A stretch of DNA of 64,000 nucleotides. Source: Onchocerca volvulus. Taxonomy: Eukaryota > Nematoda > Chromadorea > Rhabditida > Onchocercidae. Made by a program: the position numbers and the translations under genes. Below are positions 10,571 through 22,587 of the stretch, piece after piece. Position 1 is the stretch's first letter. Each line of letters begins with the position of its first letter. Under the pieces are notes generated by a model that was not told the DNA's origin, ran no database searches, and saw nothing but the letters and a program-made list of their open reading frames with translations. Location: assembly GCA_000499405.2 (NCBI GenBank), contig HG738136.1, forward strand, positions 917,274 to 981,273, given 5' to 3'.

Positions 10571-13500
10571 TTAAATATTTCGATCACATTCTTCGACAGA
10601 TTTCCATAATTTACTAGTTGAAGAAGATGGTAATGAGACATTTGTTGATGACAATCGAGGTGGTGCAAGTAATGATGATTGTCTATAGTGGGCTAATCTT
10701 CGCCTCTGAAATTTAATCCTTTGAAAATGAAATTAAAATTTCTTCACAGATCACATTAATCTATCAATATACATAAAAAGATCATTTCATCAATCTTTTC
10801 AAAGATTGAAAAAATTTTTGCACCATTTTACACACGGTAATTGCAATTAGTTGTAGCTGAACAAATTAGTTTCTTTTTCTTTTATTTTTTTTTTCAAAAT
10901 TTTAATAAATTTTGAAAGAGCAGATGTTTTATAATAAGCTTACTTCATTTAAATCTCCTTCTTTAATTTTTTTTATAACATGTGCAATTATGAAGGCCCA
11001 AGCTATTCTTGAAGCTTCCGTACGACCTTTCTTATCACCCCAATCTAAGGTACAATCGATAAATGTTTCTGCCATTAAATTCCACATTTCTCTTGATAGT
11101 TGTCGTCGAGCTAACTAAAAATTGAAAATGACAGTAAGATTTCAGGAATCATAGATGATCAGATGATCATGATGAAAAATTTCAGATAATTGTCAAAGTT
11201 GAATTTGATTGTCAAACTGTAACTTCGAAAAAAAATCTAAAAATTAATATTTTCAAATTTTCAACTGAATAATTCGAAAATTAAATTAATAATTTTTAAT
11301 TGTTTATTGTCAAATAAACAATCTAATTTCTAGTTTTTTATTTAGTATAAGTTTCATTTACACGATGACTGCAAGTTTTAATTTAAATTATGCAAAATTT
11401 GACTAACACATGTATGCATAGCACCAATAGCAAATAAATACGAGGAAATCGAACCTAAATTTTCTGAATTGTCAACAATCTGTAAATAAAAAAAGAAATG
11501 AAATTATAAAACATTCAAATTTACTGGTGAAATAAAATTTAAATCTCAATATTTCCAGCATTTCTTACTAATATTTTACTATGAACAATTTTAACCGAAA
11601 AAAAAAAAAGTGGCAGGCAGAGATGATTCCTATTAGTGAAATAACTCGGATTAGAATAGATTTAAATTCATGGAAAACAATAAAAATTATGTCTTAATGA
11701 ACAATTCGAAATATCATTCATAATTACGACTAATTGATCTAAAGATACGATAAGGTCAATCGCAATTACGAATAAATAATCCGACGATACGATAAGATAA
11801 ATAAATTTGCGACAAAATAATAAAAAATAAAAAAATGATAGAGAATAATGAGACATTAATTTAAAAAGTATCCAATAGCTTTCTAGCTGTTTAAATTTTC
11901 TTATCATAATATCTTATAAATACGGTAAAGTATTTATAAATACGATAATACCTTCTTTTTTTCTAGATACGGTATCGCCTTTTTTTTTTTAAATAAAGAA
12001 ATATTTCTTAATAAATACCTTATCAAACATTTCACCGATAGCTTTTGCATGTGCTTTATTGAAACTATCACGATTGGGAAATCGATGAGGAAAGGGACAT
12101 TTGAAGAATCGATCCTTTATTTTCCTCGATTTGAAACACATTCCATGCAAGATGGTTGAACCAATTAGTGTTGGACCTTTCGTTACGTAAACTTGACGCC
12201 AATTATTTCGTATTAAGTAAATTTGTGCTGATGTAAGAGGAATTAATGTTTCGTTGGAACTAGATTTAGTTAATTGTCGCTCTACCTATAATTTGTTTAT
12301 CTATTTAGTGCATTAATAATCATTCATTATTTCTTCTTACATAAAATTTTAAATATTATTTTTTTTTTCATTTCAAATAAAATATTTAACTTTTTGATAG
12401 GAATTTGTTGTATTATCAATTTGCAAGCAAATCTTAAGAGAAATTTATAAACGTAATTAAATTTAACAATATTCACTGATGCTATAGAATCTCTCTCTCT
12501 GTTACAATTCTTTCATTAAAAGAAAAAAAACTTCATGTCAAGCATACATAAAATATTCAGAATTATTGGTACAGAAGAAATGATACGTTTAAATTAGCCA
12601 TAAATAATAGCAAAAAATTTAATCAAATTGATACCTGCACATCACTATGATGAGACTGTTGTAATGATAATGATAATTTCTTCTTCCTTTTTCCTGATTT
12701 TTCCTTTTCAGTTTCACGAAAACTAGTGCTTGCACTCGGTGTTAAGAATGTCTGATGTTTGGTGGTTTGTTGATTAATGTCTGCTTCCGCAACATTATCA
12801 CTCTTCGTATCTTGTTGATAAGAGGAAAACGAAGAGGATGAAGGTATATTAGTGCTTTCATCACTTATGGCTACCAAAAAATTACATGGCTCACTCAAAC
12901 ATGATGTTGACATCTGAAAATTATTTGAATTTTAAATAAAAATTATTGAAAAATTAAAAATTAATGAATTTTTTGCACTGATATTTGTTATAATACAAAG
13001 AAGAAAACAATGTTAAAGAATGATAGTATTGATTTGAAAAGATTTTAGATGAATTAATTACTGCAAAATAAACATAAATAACAAACCTGACGAAGAATGC
13101 AAAACAAACATGAATAACAAACCTGAGGAGTAGGAAGTGTTTGTTTAGGATTTCCAGAATAGGATGAAGATGTAATTTCATCATATTCAACATACATATC
13201 ATCATAATCCCTGAAATGCAAAAAATTATCAGAGAAAAGATAGTGATGAAATATTTTTTATCGATAATAAAATAATCATTTAAAATCAATTAAAATCACA
13301 TAACATTTTCTATTGGCTGATCAATTAAATTTTATGATACTTTAAGTTTTATCATCACTATTAACAAAAAATAAAAAAGCTTGAAGCATAAAGTGATACT
13401 GACAAAGAATCATCATTGATAGGAACAATCTCAATTGCTGGTCTTTTTGGTCGATTATCCCGTCGAAAAGATCCTGATTGACTATCCAGACTGAAAATTG

Positions 13501-13693
13501 AGCAAGATGAATTTGTTTTTTTGAAATTACCGGTTAGAAATTCAATTAGAATGCAAAATTTCCATTTCAAACATTTAAAAAAATAAAGAAATAAAAAAAA
13601 ATATGTAGAAAGACATGCTCACCTAAGACTTAATGACAATTCCTTTGATGTTGACATCTTTTTTGGAGTCGATGATGAACTAGCCGTAGGCAT
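10571..13693 (-). CDS. Globin-domain protein with long Ser-rich N-terminal extension, 389 aa, 8 exons
   Basis: Exons: 13623-13693, 13404-13490, 13123-13210, 12635-12913, 12019-12285, 11408-11479, 10944-11114, 10571-10705; total 1170 nt, all phases agree. Residues 1-175 are low-complexity, rich in Ser/Thr/Lys, with an acidic patch (DYDDMYVEYDE) and a basic GKRKKK stretch. A globin fold follows at about 192-345: helix A LTSAQIYLIRNNWRQVY, CD region RFFKCPFPHRFP, E helix with His254 in KAHAKAIGEM (likely distal), F helix with His286 in AIGAMHT (likely proximal, heme-binding), then the G and H helices. The C-terminal 44 residues are Ser-rich and basic. C. elegans has many such divergent, often neuronal, globins with extensions; oxygen or redox sensing is inferred from that, not shown. 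There is no signal peptide, so it is probably intracellular. Confidence 0.88.
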
Positions 13694-14241
13694 CTTTGGC
13701 TACAATAAATAAGCGATTTTATTAATTTGTATTTATCTTTTCCAGTCAAATTTCAAGATTTAATGAAAGACTAATGACATTTCGTTGCTCACAATGTTTC
13801 ACTGTTGACCTTGGTTTTTACGAAATTAACCGTTTAAATAGTAGAAAAACGTTGATTCAGAATAATAAGTTGACATCATATGCTGTCGAGTTCTATTACC
13901 GAAAAAATGGTATATTATCTGAATTCGGATAATTGAACGGGAAATCAAGAAAAAAAAGTATTGAGTTAAACTAATCGATTTTCATGGAATTTACCATTTT
14001 AGAATAATAAGAAACGTTGATTTACAAACTACTACAACTTGACATCGTATATCTGCCGAATGCTATTCTCGAGAAAAATATAACGGGTATTGAATTGATT
14101 CAACGGGAAACAAAGAAGGAGTTGAGAATTTATGACATCGTAAATAATGCATTAATTAATTAGTTGTTTATTAATCTAAATTCTCGCGTTTGACTGCTAA
14201 ATTTCACATTAAGTTTGAAATGCGAAAACGCTGCTTTCGAA
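13694..14241. other. Intergenic; diverged direct repeat, globin promoter side
   Basis: Two diverged copies (about 13843-13965 and 14000-14120) share AACGTTGATT, TTGACATC, TGC(T/C)GTCGA-like words and AACGGGAAA. No coding sequence is seen. The globin start lies immediately to the left, after a TTGTAG that could be a trans-splice acceptor. Confidence 0.4.
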
Positions 14242-14313
14242 GCCTCGTTAGCTCAGTGGCAGAGCGTCTGTCTCGTAAACAGAAGGCCGCTGGTTCGATC
14301 CCAGCACGAGGCA
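14242..14313 (+). tRNA. tRNA-Thr (CGT)
   Basis: This is a 72-nt cloverleaf with acceptor stem GCCTCGT/ACGAGGC plus discriminator A and D-arm GCTCAGTGGCAGAGC. The anticodon arm TCTGT/ACAGA encloses the loop CTCGTAA (anticodon CGT), and the T-arm is CTGGTTCGATCCCAG. Box A and box B are intact and there is no intron. It is a free-standing gene between the globin and unknown-protein genes. Confidence 0.95.
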
Positions 14314-15567
14314 TCGTAACATTCCAACCTGTTTTGTTTCAAAATTTGAACATTTCTGAACAGCTTATTTGTCTTGCTAAAATCCTAGACCATTTTTATA
14401 TTCATTGCTGTCGAATATCGAAAAACTTTCGGATCTCAATTCAGATCATGACTTAATATTATCTATTGAATCAGGGCGAGATATTCTCAGTCGCCGCCAT
14501 CTATTAATAAGCTAAGAAAGATTATCAAATCCAATTCACAAGAATTTTTGCATAATTCATTTTTTGAATATAAACTTTTTCAGCCCTCCTACGATTGTGA
14601 AAGCTGAAAGTAAACGAATTAGATTATTAATTCCCTGTATCAGTGAAAACATGTAAATTGAATTCGTCTCGGTGTTCGGTTCAAGTCACGACTCAACATT
14701 CCTATCGAATGGTGTAGGAATTCAGAATAGCCACAATCTATATAAATAAAAATGCAAATGTTCTTCGCGGTTTTTGACACAAGCTTCAAGTTTTTCATTG
14801 CATGATTTGAAATTTTCATGCAACGTTGCATTCGAATGGGTTCGTGTATTTTATAAAGATATGTCTTCTTTTTTCCGTGAGAGAGAAAAGTAAGTGGGGC
14901 AAATATTTTTATTTACATAACCTAGCTGGACCGGCCACGTGGAGCGTGGTCGAATAAATTAATAGGCCGAAGATGATCTCTTTCTCCATCGTTCTCTTTC
15001 TGCACTTCTAATTTCCCATGTTAACTCTCTTTTTCTCAAATGTTATGCTATTTCGTTTATAACGAATTTGATATTATTATATTTGTAACTAATATCAATC
15101 ATCAAAGGAAAGAAGGAATCATTAATGAAATCTGGTATTTATGGATTGGAATCTTTTCTTTCTCCATCTTGCACACTATTGTAAAATTTTGGAAGAGAAT
15201 TTGCAACACAGCATTTTACAGGTAATAATAATAATCATTTTCTAATTTGCATATTTCACTCATTATTAGCAAAACTACCCTGCACTTTGCTTAGCTGATT
15301 AGCAAATTGCCCAAGATTTTTCGGCGTTTAATAAACCACTGGCTGATTAGCAAATTATTCATATACTCAATTTTATTTCGTTAGAGGAGAGATTAATGAG
15401 TGAATCACCAAAGATGTGATTAGCAAAAGCATTGTTACATCTAATAACGAACTTTTGTGTTCTTTATCGATCTTCTGAAGTAAGGATTTCAATCTTCTGA
15501 AGTAAGAATTTTTTTTTCTTAGTTGCAAAATTTATGTTGGCAAATATTACAATATGATCACTGATCA
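14314..15567. other. Intergenic with repeats
   Basis: It contains Helitron-like copy B, two copies of GCTGATTAGCAAATT (near 15292 and 15342) and two copies of ATCTTCTGAAGTAAG (near 15470 and 15490). A 61-codon hydrophobic frame at 15040-15225 has no recognisable match or splice context, so no gene is called. Confidence 0.4.
14737..14952 (+). mobile_element. Short Helitron-like element, copy B (3' end truncated)
   Basis: It starts A|TCTATATAAATAAAAATG and shares CAACGTTGCATTCGAATGG with copy A. Near its right end the 5' motif recurs inverted (ATTTTTATTTACATA), then CTAGCTGGACCGGCCACG and the hairpin partner CGTGGTCG. The expected final GTCCAGCTAG is missing, so the last roughly 10 bases appear lost. 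Confidence 0.6.
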
Positions 15568-17333
15568 TCAAAAAATCCAGAGTTCGATTTTTAATAATTT
15601 AGAAGAAAGTAACTGAGCAACAGTTGAAAATGTTGCTTGCATTGGATGCAGATATTCTGCAGCAGCCTGATAAGCGGAGAAAATTTTTGTTCTAATACTT
15701 CTTGCTGCCGATAATCTCGATAATCTTCCAGTCTCATTTGAAATTTGAGAGAGAAAGAGTTTAAGTCTATACAAATGCCTCGAAGTTGTCATTTCAAAGA
15801 GTAAACAGTATGGGAAATGAGTCTAATTAAAAAAATTGAACTTCATTTTCATGTGTAATACAACAAACCTTTCACAATTCTTAAAGTTCCTGTTCTTTTT
15901 TTCTACTATTATCGTTTAACCCATCAACCCTATTTACCATCACTATTTTTTTTATCCATCAATACATGTCAATACCACTCATCATTTCACATATCACTGC
16001 AAATGAAGATGCACTTTGACTGTTTAAATTTTCTTCCTCAACAATTATAAACAATGTTGTCAGTTTCACTTAGCTATTCTTATCGTACCTGAATTGTTCT
16101 TCCATTTAGAATCGTAAAATCAATACAAAATGAAAAAAAAAAAGAAAAAACTTTCTCAAACTGAAAATTTCTCAAATTAATAATATATTTTTTAGCACAG
16201 AGAATTCATAGTACTTGAAAAAAAAAAAAAAAAAAAAAAAAGTTCTATCTATTAAAAAAAAATTACCTACAACAATCATATGCAGCATTAGAAAAATATA
16301 TATTTATAATATATACTTGATTTATACATTATTGACGTATCAGATATCTTTGGATTAGACTCATTCAAAACATGTTTAAGATCGAAATGATAAGCTGGTA
16401 GAGAATGGTTGTTAAAAAAAAAGTTCTTTAGTGATAATGTTGATAGCAATGATCTTATTAATTATGACTAATTAATAAGACTACTGTTAAATGAATGAAG
16501 AGCAAATAGAATATGGAGAAAACTTAGCAAAGTTTTTTTTTAAATAATTACTAGATTCGTAGTTTAGATTAGGATCAATGAAGTTTAGAAACTCATTTCA
16601 ATGCTCATCATGTTAAAGTTTAGAAATTCTGCTCCAATGTGTGACTTTTCTGATAAATCTCAGTATAGGAAAGAAAGCAGATTTCTTGGCTTTTTGGTGG
16701 AAAGTTCTAAAGTACTCCTCGAAATATCAAGCACATTTTTCAAAAGATATTTTGGTAACGATGATAATAATAATAGCGGTAAAATTATAATGGTGGATAG
16801 TTTGAAATTAATATAAAAAAATTTATAATTGATAATCAGATTTGAAAAATCCAAAATTTATTAACAGTTATTGTATAGTAACAGTAATTTCACTTATTTG
16901 AATTCCACACAATTTTACAAAAATTTCAATGGTAAAGATATAATACAATAAAATATTCAAAATATTGAAATAGTTTTTTTTTTTTTTCATCATGAAAATG
17001 AAAATTTTCTGACTTCAAAAACAAGCAAAAACTTACCAAAGCTGATTCAATGGCATGAAAAGATTCTTCGAAAAATTCTTCAAAATCGATCGGTTCATTC
17101 TCGTATGAAACATTCAAATCTTGCAATGAAATGCTCATATTGTAGTTGTCATTATCCTCTTGAAGAATCTTTGAATTTCGTTTCTCATTCCGTTCCATTT
17201 CATCATCGCTACCACCGATAGGTTTCAAATGTCTTTTATCCCGTTTTTGATTACGATCCAGATGCAACACAGTTGATTGCCACTTTTGGATGGTATTTTT
17301 CTGACCCACAATCCACTTCCAGAAGCGTTTCAT
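15568..17333 (-). CDS. Unknown protein, 183 aa, 2 exons
   Basis: Exon 1 is 17037-17333 and exon 2 is 15568-15822, joined by a GTAAGT...AATTAG intron in phase 0 (184 codons with stop). It begins MKRFWKWIVGQKNT, has a hydrophilic Lys/Glu/Asp-rich first half, then an acidic and aromatic patch (PIDFEEFFEESFHAIESAL). A predicted helical second half follows (SRHLYRLKLFLSQISNETG and AAARSIRTKIF-type stretches, then YQAAAEYLHPMQATFSTVAQ). There is no signal peptide or membrane segment. No family was recognised; the helical C-terminal half could be a protein-interaction or coiled-coil module. The two open exons fitting a good intron are the main evidence that the gene is real. Confidence 0.6.
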
Positions 17334-17794
17334 AGTGAAAAATAAATAAGCTTAAACATTGCAGCGAATCGCTGCATCCCAGTATAGAATAGAATAAGAA
17401 GGAAGAAATTATGGAATTGAAATTGGAAGTAAGAAATATATCAGTTTGAATGCCTTAATGGATGATCTTTGTTACGTTATCAATCTCAATTTAAATCATA
17501 AAATTGACAGTTGTTTAATAATGCAGAGCCAAAACCGATGGTTTTCGCAGATTAACGAAAGTGAAGGTCAAAAACTAATTTCCTATTTTTGTCTTTTACA
17601 ATTAATCCAACTTTTTTTAACGAATTTAAAGTTAGATTTCAAGAATAAAGATAGTCACAATAATTTTTTTCTGTCACTTTTTTATCCACTTGGGTAAAAT
17701 TTTATGAAATAATAAACCATTTAGAAGCGTTGTATATGTATTTTTTATGCATTTTTGAAAGAAATTGAATGTCATTTTACTGTTTTTTCAATTA

Positions 17795-18018
17795 TCTATA
17801 CAAATGAAAACGCAAATGATCGTTGTTCATTTCCACGTAACATTTCAAGTTCTTCACCGATTGATTCGAAATTTCAATGCAACGTTGCATTTAAATAGGA
17901 GCGTATTTTTATATAAATAAGGCGCGTGTTAAAAAATTTTCGAAGGTCTAAGATTTTGAACAAATATTTAAATAGACTAGCAGGACTGGCTATCCTTTGC
18001 ATGACCAGGTCCAGCTAG
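17795..18018 (+). mobile_element. Short non-autonomous Helitron-like element, copy C
   Basis: It starts TCTATACAAATGAAAACGCAAATG and ends AGGTCCAGCTAG, flanked by A and T as expected for Helitrons. It shares the internal blocks CAACGTTGCATTTAAATAGG and GCGCGTGTT...TAAGATTTTGAACAAA with copies A and D. The 3' hairpin is decayed (GGCTATC/GCATGACC). Confidence 0.62.
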
Positions 18019-18250
18019 TTCGCCATAAAATCACCAACTGAACTAATATCACTTATATTTTGACGTTAACGCAACCTTTTTTGGCAGTCTTCTTCAACGC
18101 GATAAGTGAATATTAAATGTGAATACATAAGTACAATATATTAATATCCACGTAATATGGACGAATTAATATGATTCCAAATATGTCATTCTTTAGATAT
18201 TTATCGTTATTTCAACTGAAAGGTGTAAAGTATAGAGAATAGACTTTCAG

Positions 18251-18524
18251 GAATATATCGAATTTTAGCCTTACTAGATGATGGAATATGTAAAAAATAT
18301 GTGCCAAAAATAAGTGATCAGAATTCCGGACCAGTCGACCAGTCTCTTTATGAGAACTACATGGCAAATGATCTGGACAAGAAATTAAAGATCAGCAAAC
18401 TCTAGATGATGCTCTAAAACTTGTTACTTCTTTGTTTACAGCTATAGCTAAGACTCTAAAGATGCGAAAAACTATATTTAATGGTAATGATGTTAAATAT
18501 AATGAATCAAAATGGGAACCGTAG
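18251..18524 (+). pseudogene. Possible decayed coding fragment with a frameshift
   Basis: After a good acceptor (GACTTTCAG) a frame runs about 51 codons (LALLDDGICKKYVPKISDQ) to a TAG at 18403-18405. An overlapping frame then takes over (GQEIKDQQTLDDALKLV) and runs to a TAG at 18522-18524. One indel near 18375 would join them. The composition looks protein-like but no family was recognised, and a real intron or chance cannot be excluded. Confidence 0.3.
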
Positions 18525-21524
18525 GAAAAAGAAAAGAAAAATGAAAATTTATAAATTTAAAAGTACAGTATGATAATAAATGCCTATAATTAAATGATAA
18601 CATCAGCAAAAATCACTTGATCCATTGCGCTAGAACTTCTGGGATTATTTTAGAACTATTATCAAATTATGACTATGAATTGAAAATTGTTTTAAAATAA
18701 TCTCAGGACTTTATCAATGTGATTATATAAGATTTATCAAGTTCTATATAATCACTTTATGGTTTATTGTAATATCCAAAATTCACTTATGTCTAACATT
18801 CATTTATTAAATTTAATTCATTGATTTTTTCCTCTCTTTTAGTAAATGTATTAGCATTTTTTTTAAGGCCTGGCGAGTCAAAAAGCCGGAAAGTTGATCA
18901 TATTGCAATTTTAAAGAAAAAAAATTAAAATAACACTAAAGAAAGTGTATATTATAATCACATTTGCTCATTTATATTCGTAAATGCAAGTATGATTCAA
19001 TATGTCAGTAAAGATATAAAGAAATGTATAGAAATGAAAAAAAAAATGAAATTAAAATGAAATTGAAAAATAATATTTCATCGCATTCAAAATGTCTGTA
19101 ATTGAATGATTTATCAAAGTTATTGAGCACAATGCTATAATAAATTAAAAATCTAAAATTTGAATTCAAATTTATTTCAAGCACAACTAATTATATATTT
19201 AATTATCATAAAAACCAAAATTAGTAACAAATTAAAATTTCTTTATGATAATTCATGAATTGAAATTAATATTGTGTAAATAATTTCGCAAAAACATGTC
19301 TTAACAAATTTATTGCTAAGCTTTTGCATTCTAACAGTTGCTTAATTTAAAAATAAAAAAAAAGAAAAAAAAAAAATTGAGATGCGAAACTTCTGTTGCC
19401 TTTCCTATCCCTTCGCTTTTAATTTTTCTTTCTGTTTTTTTCCTACTTTTTTTTTTCTTTTTCAAATCAAATAGCCAAATATTAATAATTTATTCGACTA
19501 TGTCATTGTCCTCATCTCCTTCATATTTTTTTATCACAAACCATCATAAATTGTTGAAAGTGAAATAATCTCTTTTCACATCAGTATAGTTATAAGTCAA
19601 TAATTAATGTTTGGAAATAAGTAAGAAGCAGTGAAGATTAGTTCAATCGTTCAACAAAATATTTTCTAATTTGATTAAAATTTTTCACTCTCAGAAAAAT
19701 TAAAGATTTCCGTTCAAATAAAATGATTGGCTATTTTTGACTAACATTGCAATTTTCGATAAATCGATTGTTTTGATATTAATATTGTAAACTTTTCCAA
19801 GAAATTGACATATCATAGAAATAGTTATATTTCTTCTAATAATGTTATTGATGTAATTGTAATTTTTCTACGATTATATCAATTACTCTTACAATTTCTA
19901 AAACGATTACTGTTGTCGTCAGCATTAACGATAGATGAATGGATATCATAGTTCGCAAAATTTGCGCATATTGATGTTGCGACTGATTGATGGAGCTTAA
20001 TTTACTTTTAAAATAATTCAAGCAATCGTTTCGGAAGAATAATTTCTTATTATTATTATTATAAAAGTGATGTTGAGACAGTGTAAAATGAAAATGATTT
20101 TTTATTACTTTGAAATGAAACAAGTTTTATCGACTAAGAAATTTTCAAAAATTTGCTGGAAAAGTAAGTGCAGCGGAAGCACGTGGAAAGAGAAGAATTG
20201 CTTGACGAAAAATAAAAGTGATTAATTGAAATAATTTCAATGCAACGATTTTTAGATCAAAAAATAAAATAAAAATTATGCAAAGCCATAAATATATAAA
20301 ATAATGTGAATTTTCCAAATGGATTTTAGCTAATGAAAATGAGTTCAAAACAACTATGAAATAAATTTTTGACTTGCAAAGTTGTTATTTAGCTTCGATT
20401 GCATTTGGATTGCTTGATTAAACTAAAAAATCAAGTTGCACTTTTTTTCAAATTTGATTCGAATCCGGAATTTTTGCTAAACTTACGATGAAATTACAGA
20501 ACTCCACATGATCAATCATAGAAATAGCATTAAAATTTCGAAAAATCGAACTGAAAGTAAGTAACCATTTTTTAAATTAATTACAATCCTTTTTTTTTTT
20601 CATCGTTTCTTTCAAAATTTCCTAATAATTTTTTCCTTCAAATATTATCTTTTTTGATGAAAAGAAATCATATTGTTCTATATAACGGGAATAAATATTC
20701 CTTATTCATTTCTGCAAAAAAAAATTATAATAAAGAAAAAGATTTCAAAAGAGTTAACAGAAGGGATTTCCAACGATTGAAATAAATTTAAAAAGAAAGG
20801 TTTCTTTTTTCTTGAAAAAATAATTCAATTTAGTGAAAGAAATGAAACGAAAAAAATCAATAGGCTTTCTCTTTTTTTTTCAGTTATGAAAGACAAATGG
20901 ACAAGAAAAGAAAAACCAATAAATTAAGTAGTTGTTTATTAGCGTTTCAACATCTTTTACTTCAAATACAGGATGAAACGAGAGATTATTATTATTATTT
21001 ATGATTCGTTGAGATATTTTCATTTCTTTTTATGATGATAATTGAAAAATTCGAAATTGATAAAATCCTAAAAGTTTATTTAAGCGTAAATTGATAAATT
21101 GAAATAATTCACTTCTACTCATTCAGAATAAATCATTAAAAATATGTAAAAAAGTAGGAACAAAATAAGAATTTGACAAAAAATTGCAAAAAAAATAATA
21201 AATTTGTTGATAATAATAAATGTGTTTCAGATGATAGTTGACGAATGAAATGCTGGAAATCGAGATGATCAGACATGCAAAATTCGTTTAAGAGGATTGT
21301 TGATTTTCTAAATATTAGTAAAAATTAATAATAGTTTATGATGATTCATATATTATGGAAAATCTTGTTTAAGAAGGAATAAATTTAAAAAAAAAAAAAA
21401 GAAAAATTCTATAAAATCATTTCGAAATAAATTCAGGAGTTTGGGGAAGAAAAGTTGAGAAGAAATGGTACACAATGCTGACATCACGACATCACAGATA
21501 GATAGATGTATGTAACGATAATCA

Positions 21525-21577
21525 TAACGATGATAATAATGATGGTGATAATGATGGTGATAATGATGATGGTGGTC
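21525..21577. repeat. GATGATAATGATGGTGATAAT-type microsatellite
   Basis: The tri/hexanucleotide pattern GATRRT is repeated through the interval with small variations. It is simple-sequence DNA with no further signal. Confidence 0.7.
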
Positions 21578-22515
21578 GGAAGTTAAGTGCTAAAAACAGG
21601 CGGAAAGGAGGAGCTGGAAGAGTTTGAAGTTGATGGAAGCTGCAAGATATTTTCAACCTCAAAACAAAATCCGACAAACAAATTTTTACAAAATAAGAAG
21701 GAAAAATTACGACGGCTTCTTTTCTTCTAACAAAACAAATTACTTATTGGCTTGCTTAAAATTTTTTTATAATATTATTCAAAAAAGCTTTCATAATGAA
21801 TTTGCCAAGAAAGCATGCACCAAAATAAAAACCATCGAAAGATAGCTGTTGTTGTAATAAGTTAAGAAAATCTTTTTTCATTTTTTTCTCAAAATTATCT
21901 TAACTTTTTGTTTTTTTGTGGAAAAAAATTTTCAAAGTATATTCTTAGCCAGTTAGTTAATAGGTTAGTTCGTCAAATAGGAGAAGAGGAAAAAAGAAAT
22001 TGAAAGAAAGCAATAAAAATGGGAAATTTTTTTTTGCTAGCAAATTGATAATTATATCGAAGATAATGTATTCTTTCCACGAATAGATAGACGAATTATT
22101 ATCAAGGGTGCAAAAATGCTGGAAGATAAATTGAATTATTAATTTTTAGATTTGTTTTTTTCTCCTTTTTTTTCGATTTCCAAAACTTTAATGCTTTCGA
22201 AACTTTTATTTAAGTGTTACTTATTGTAGAAGCAGCTAATACTAATAATAATACTTTGCAAATGGTTATAATAAATAATAATAAAGTTGCAATGACGTAA
22301 ACAAAAATAAGATTATGATGAAATAAACAATAATGATATCGTGATAAACTATGAATTAGCTGTTAATTTTCAATAATAGTAATTATTAATACAGTTAATT
22401 TTTCGTTTAATGATAATAAAAATTAGACTAAAATATTCCTCTGATAAAACTGATTATTATTATTATTATCATGATTGGTGGAAAAAAGAAAAATAAAAAA
22501 GCTATTGAATTTTAG

Positions 22516-22587
22516 TTACATCATCATTGTGATATAAGTGATCATTAATAGAGATTAATGATCACTTATGTCGCAATGGTGACGTAA
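22516..22587. repeat. 72-bp fold-back: 34-bp arms around a 4-nt loop
   Basis: Left arm 22516-22549 and right arm 22554-22587 are inverted complements at 30 of 34 positions, with loop AGAG. The four mismatches are all C/T differences, so the plus-strand transcript would pair them as G-U. The ends read TTACATCATCATTG...CAATGGTGACGTAA. It could be a miniature fold-back element with inverted ends or a hairpin RNA; no transcription evidence is available here. Confidence 0.7.

Noticed and set aside
14190..14456. Open frame across the tRNA-Thr gene
   Set aside because: It is a translation of the tRNA and its flanks.
15040..15225. 61-codon hydrophobic plus-strand frame
   Set aside because: Hydrophobic AT-rich codons arise by chance here; no signal-peptide cleavage pattern, downstream exon or family feature was seen.
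19845..20348. Two minus-strand open frames (92 and 67 codons)
   Set aside because: Composition follows the AT-rich background, with no domain features or matching splice sites.
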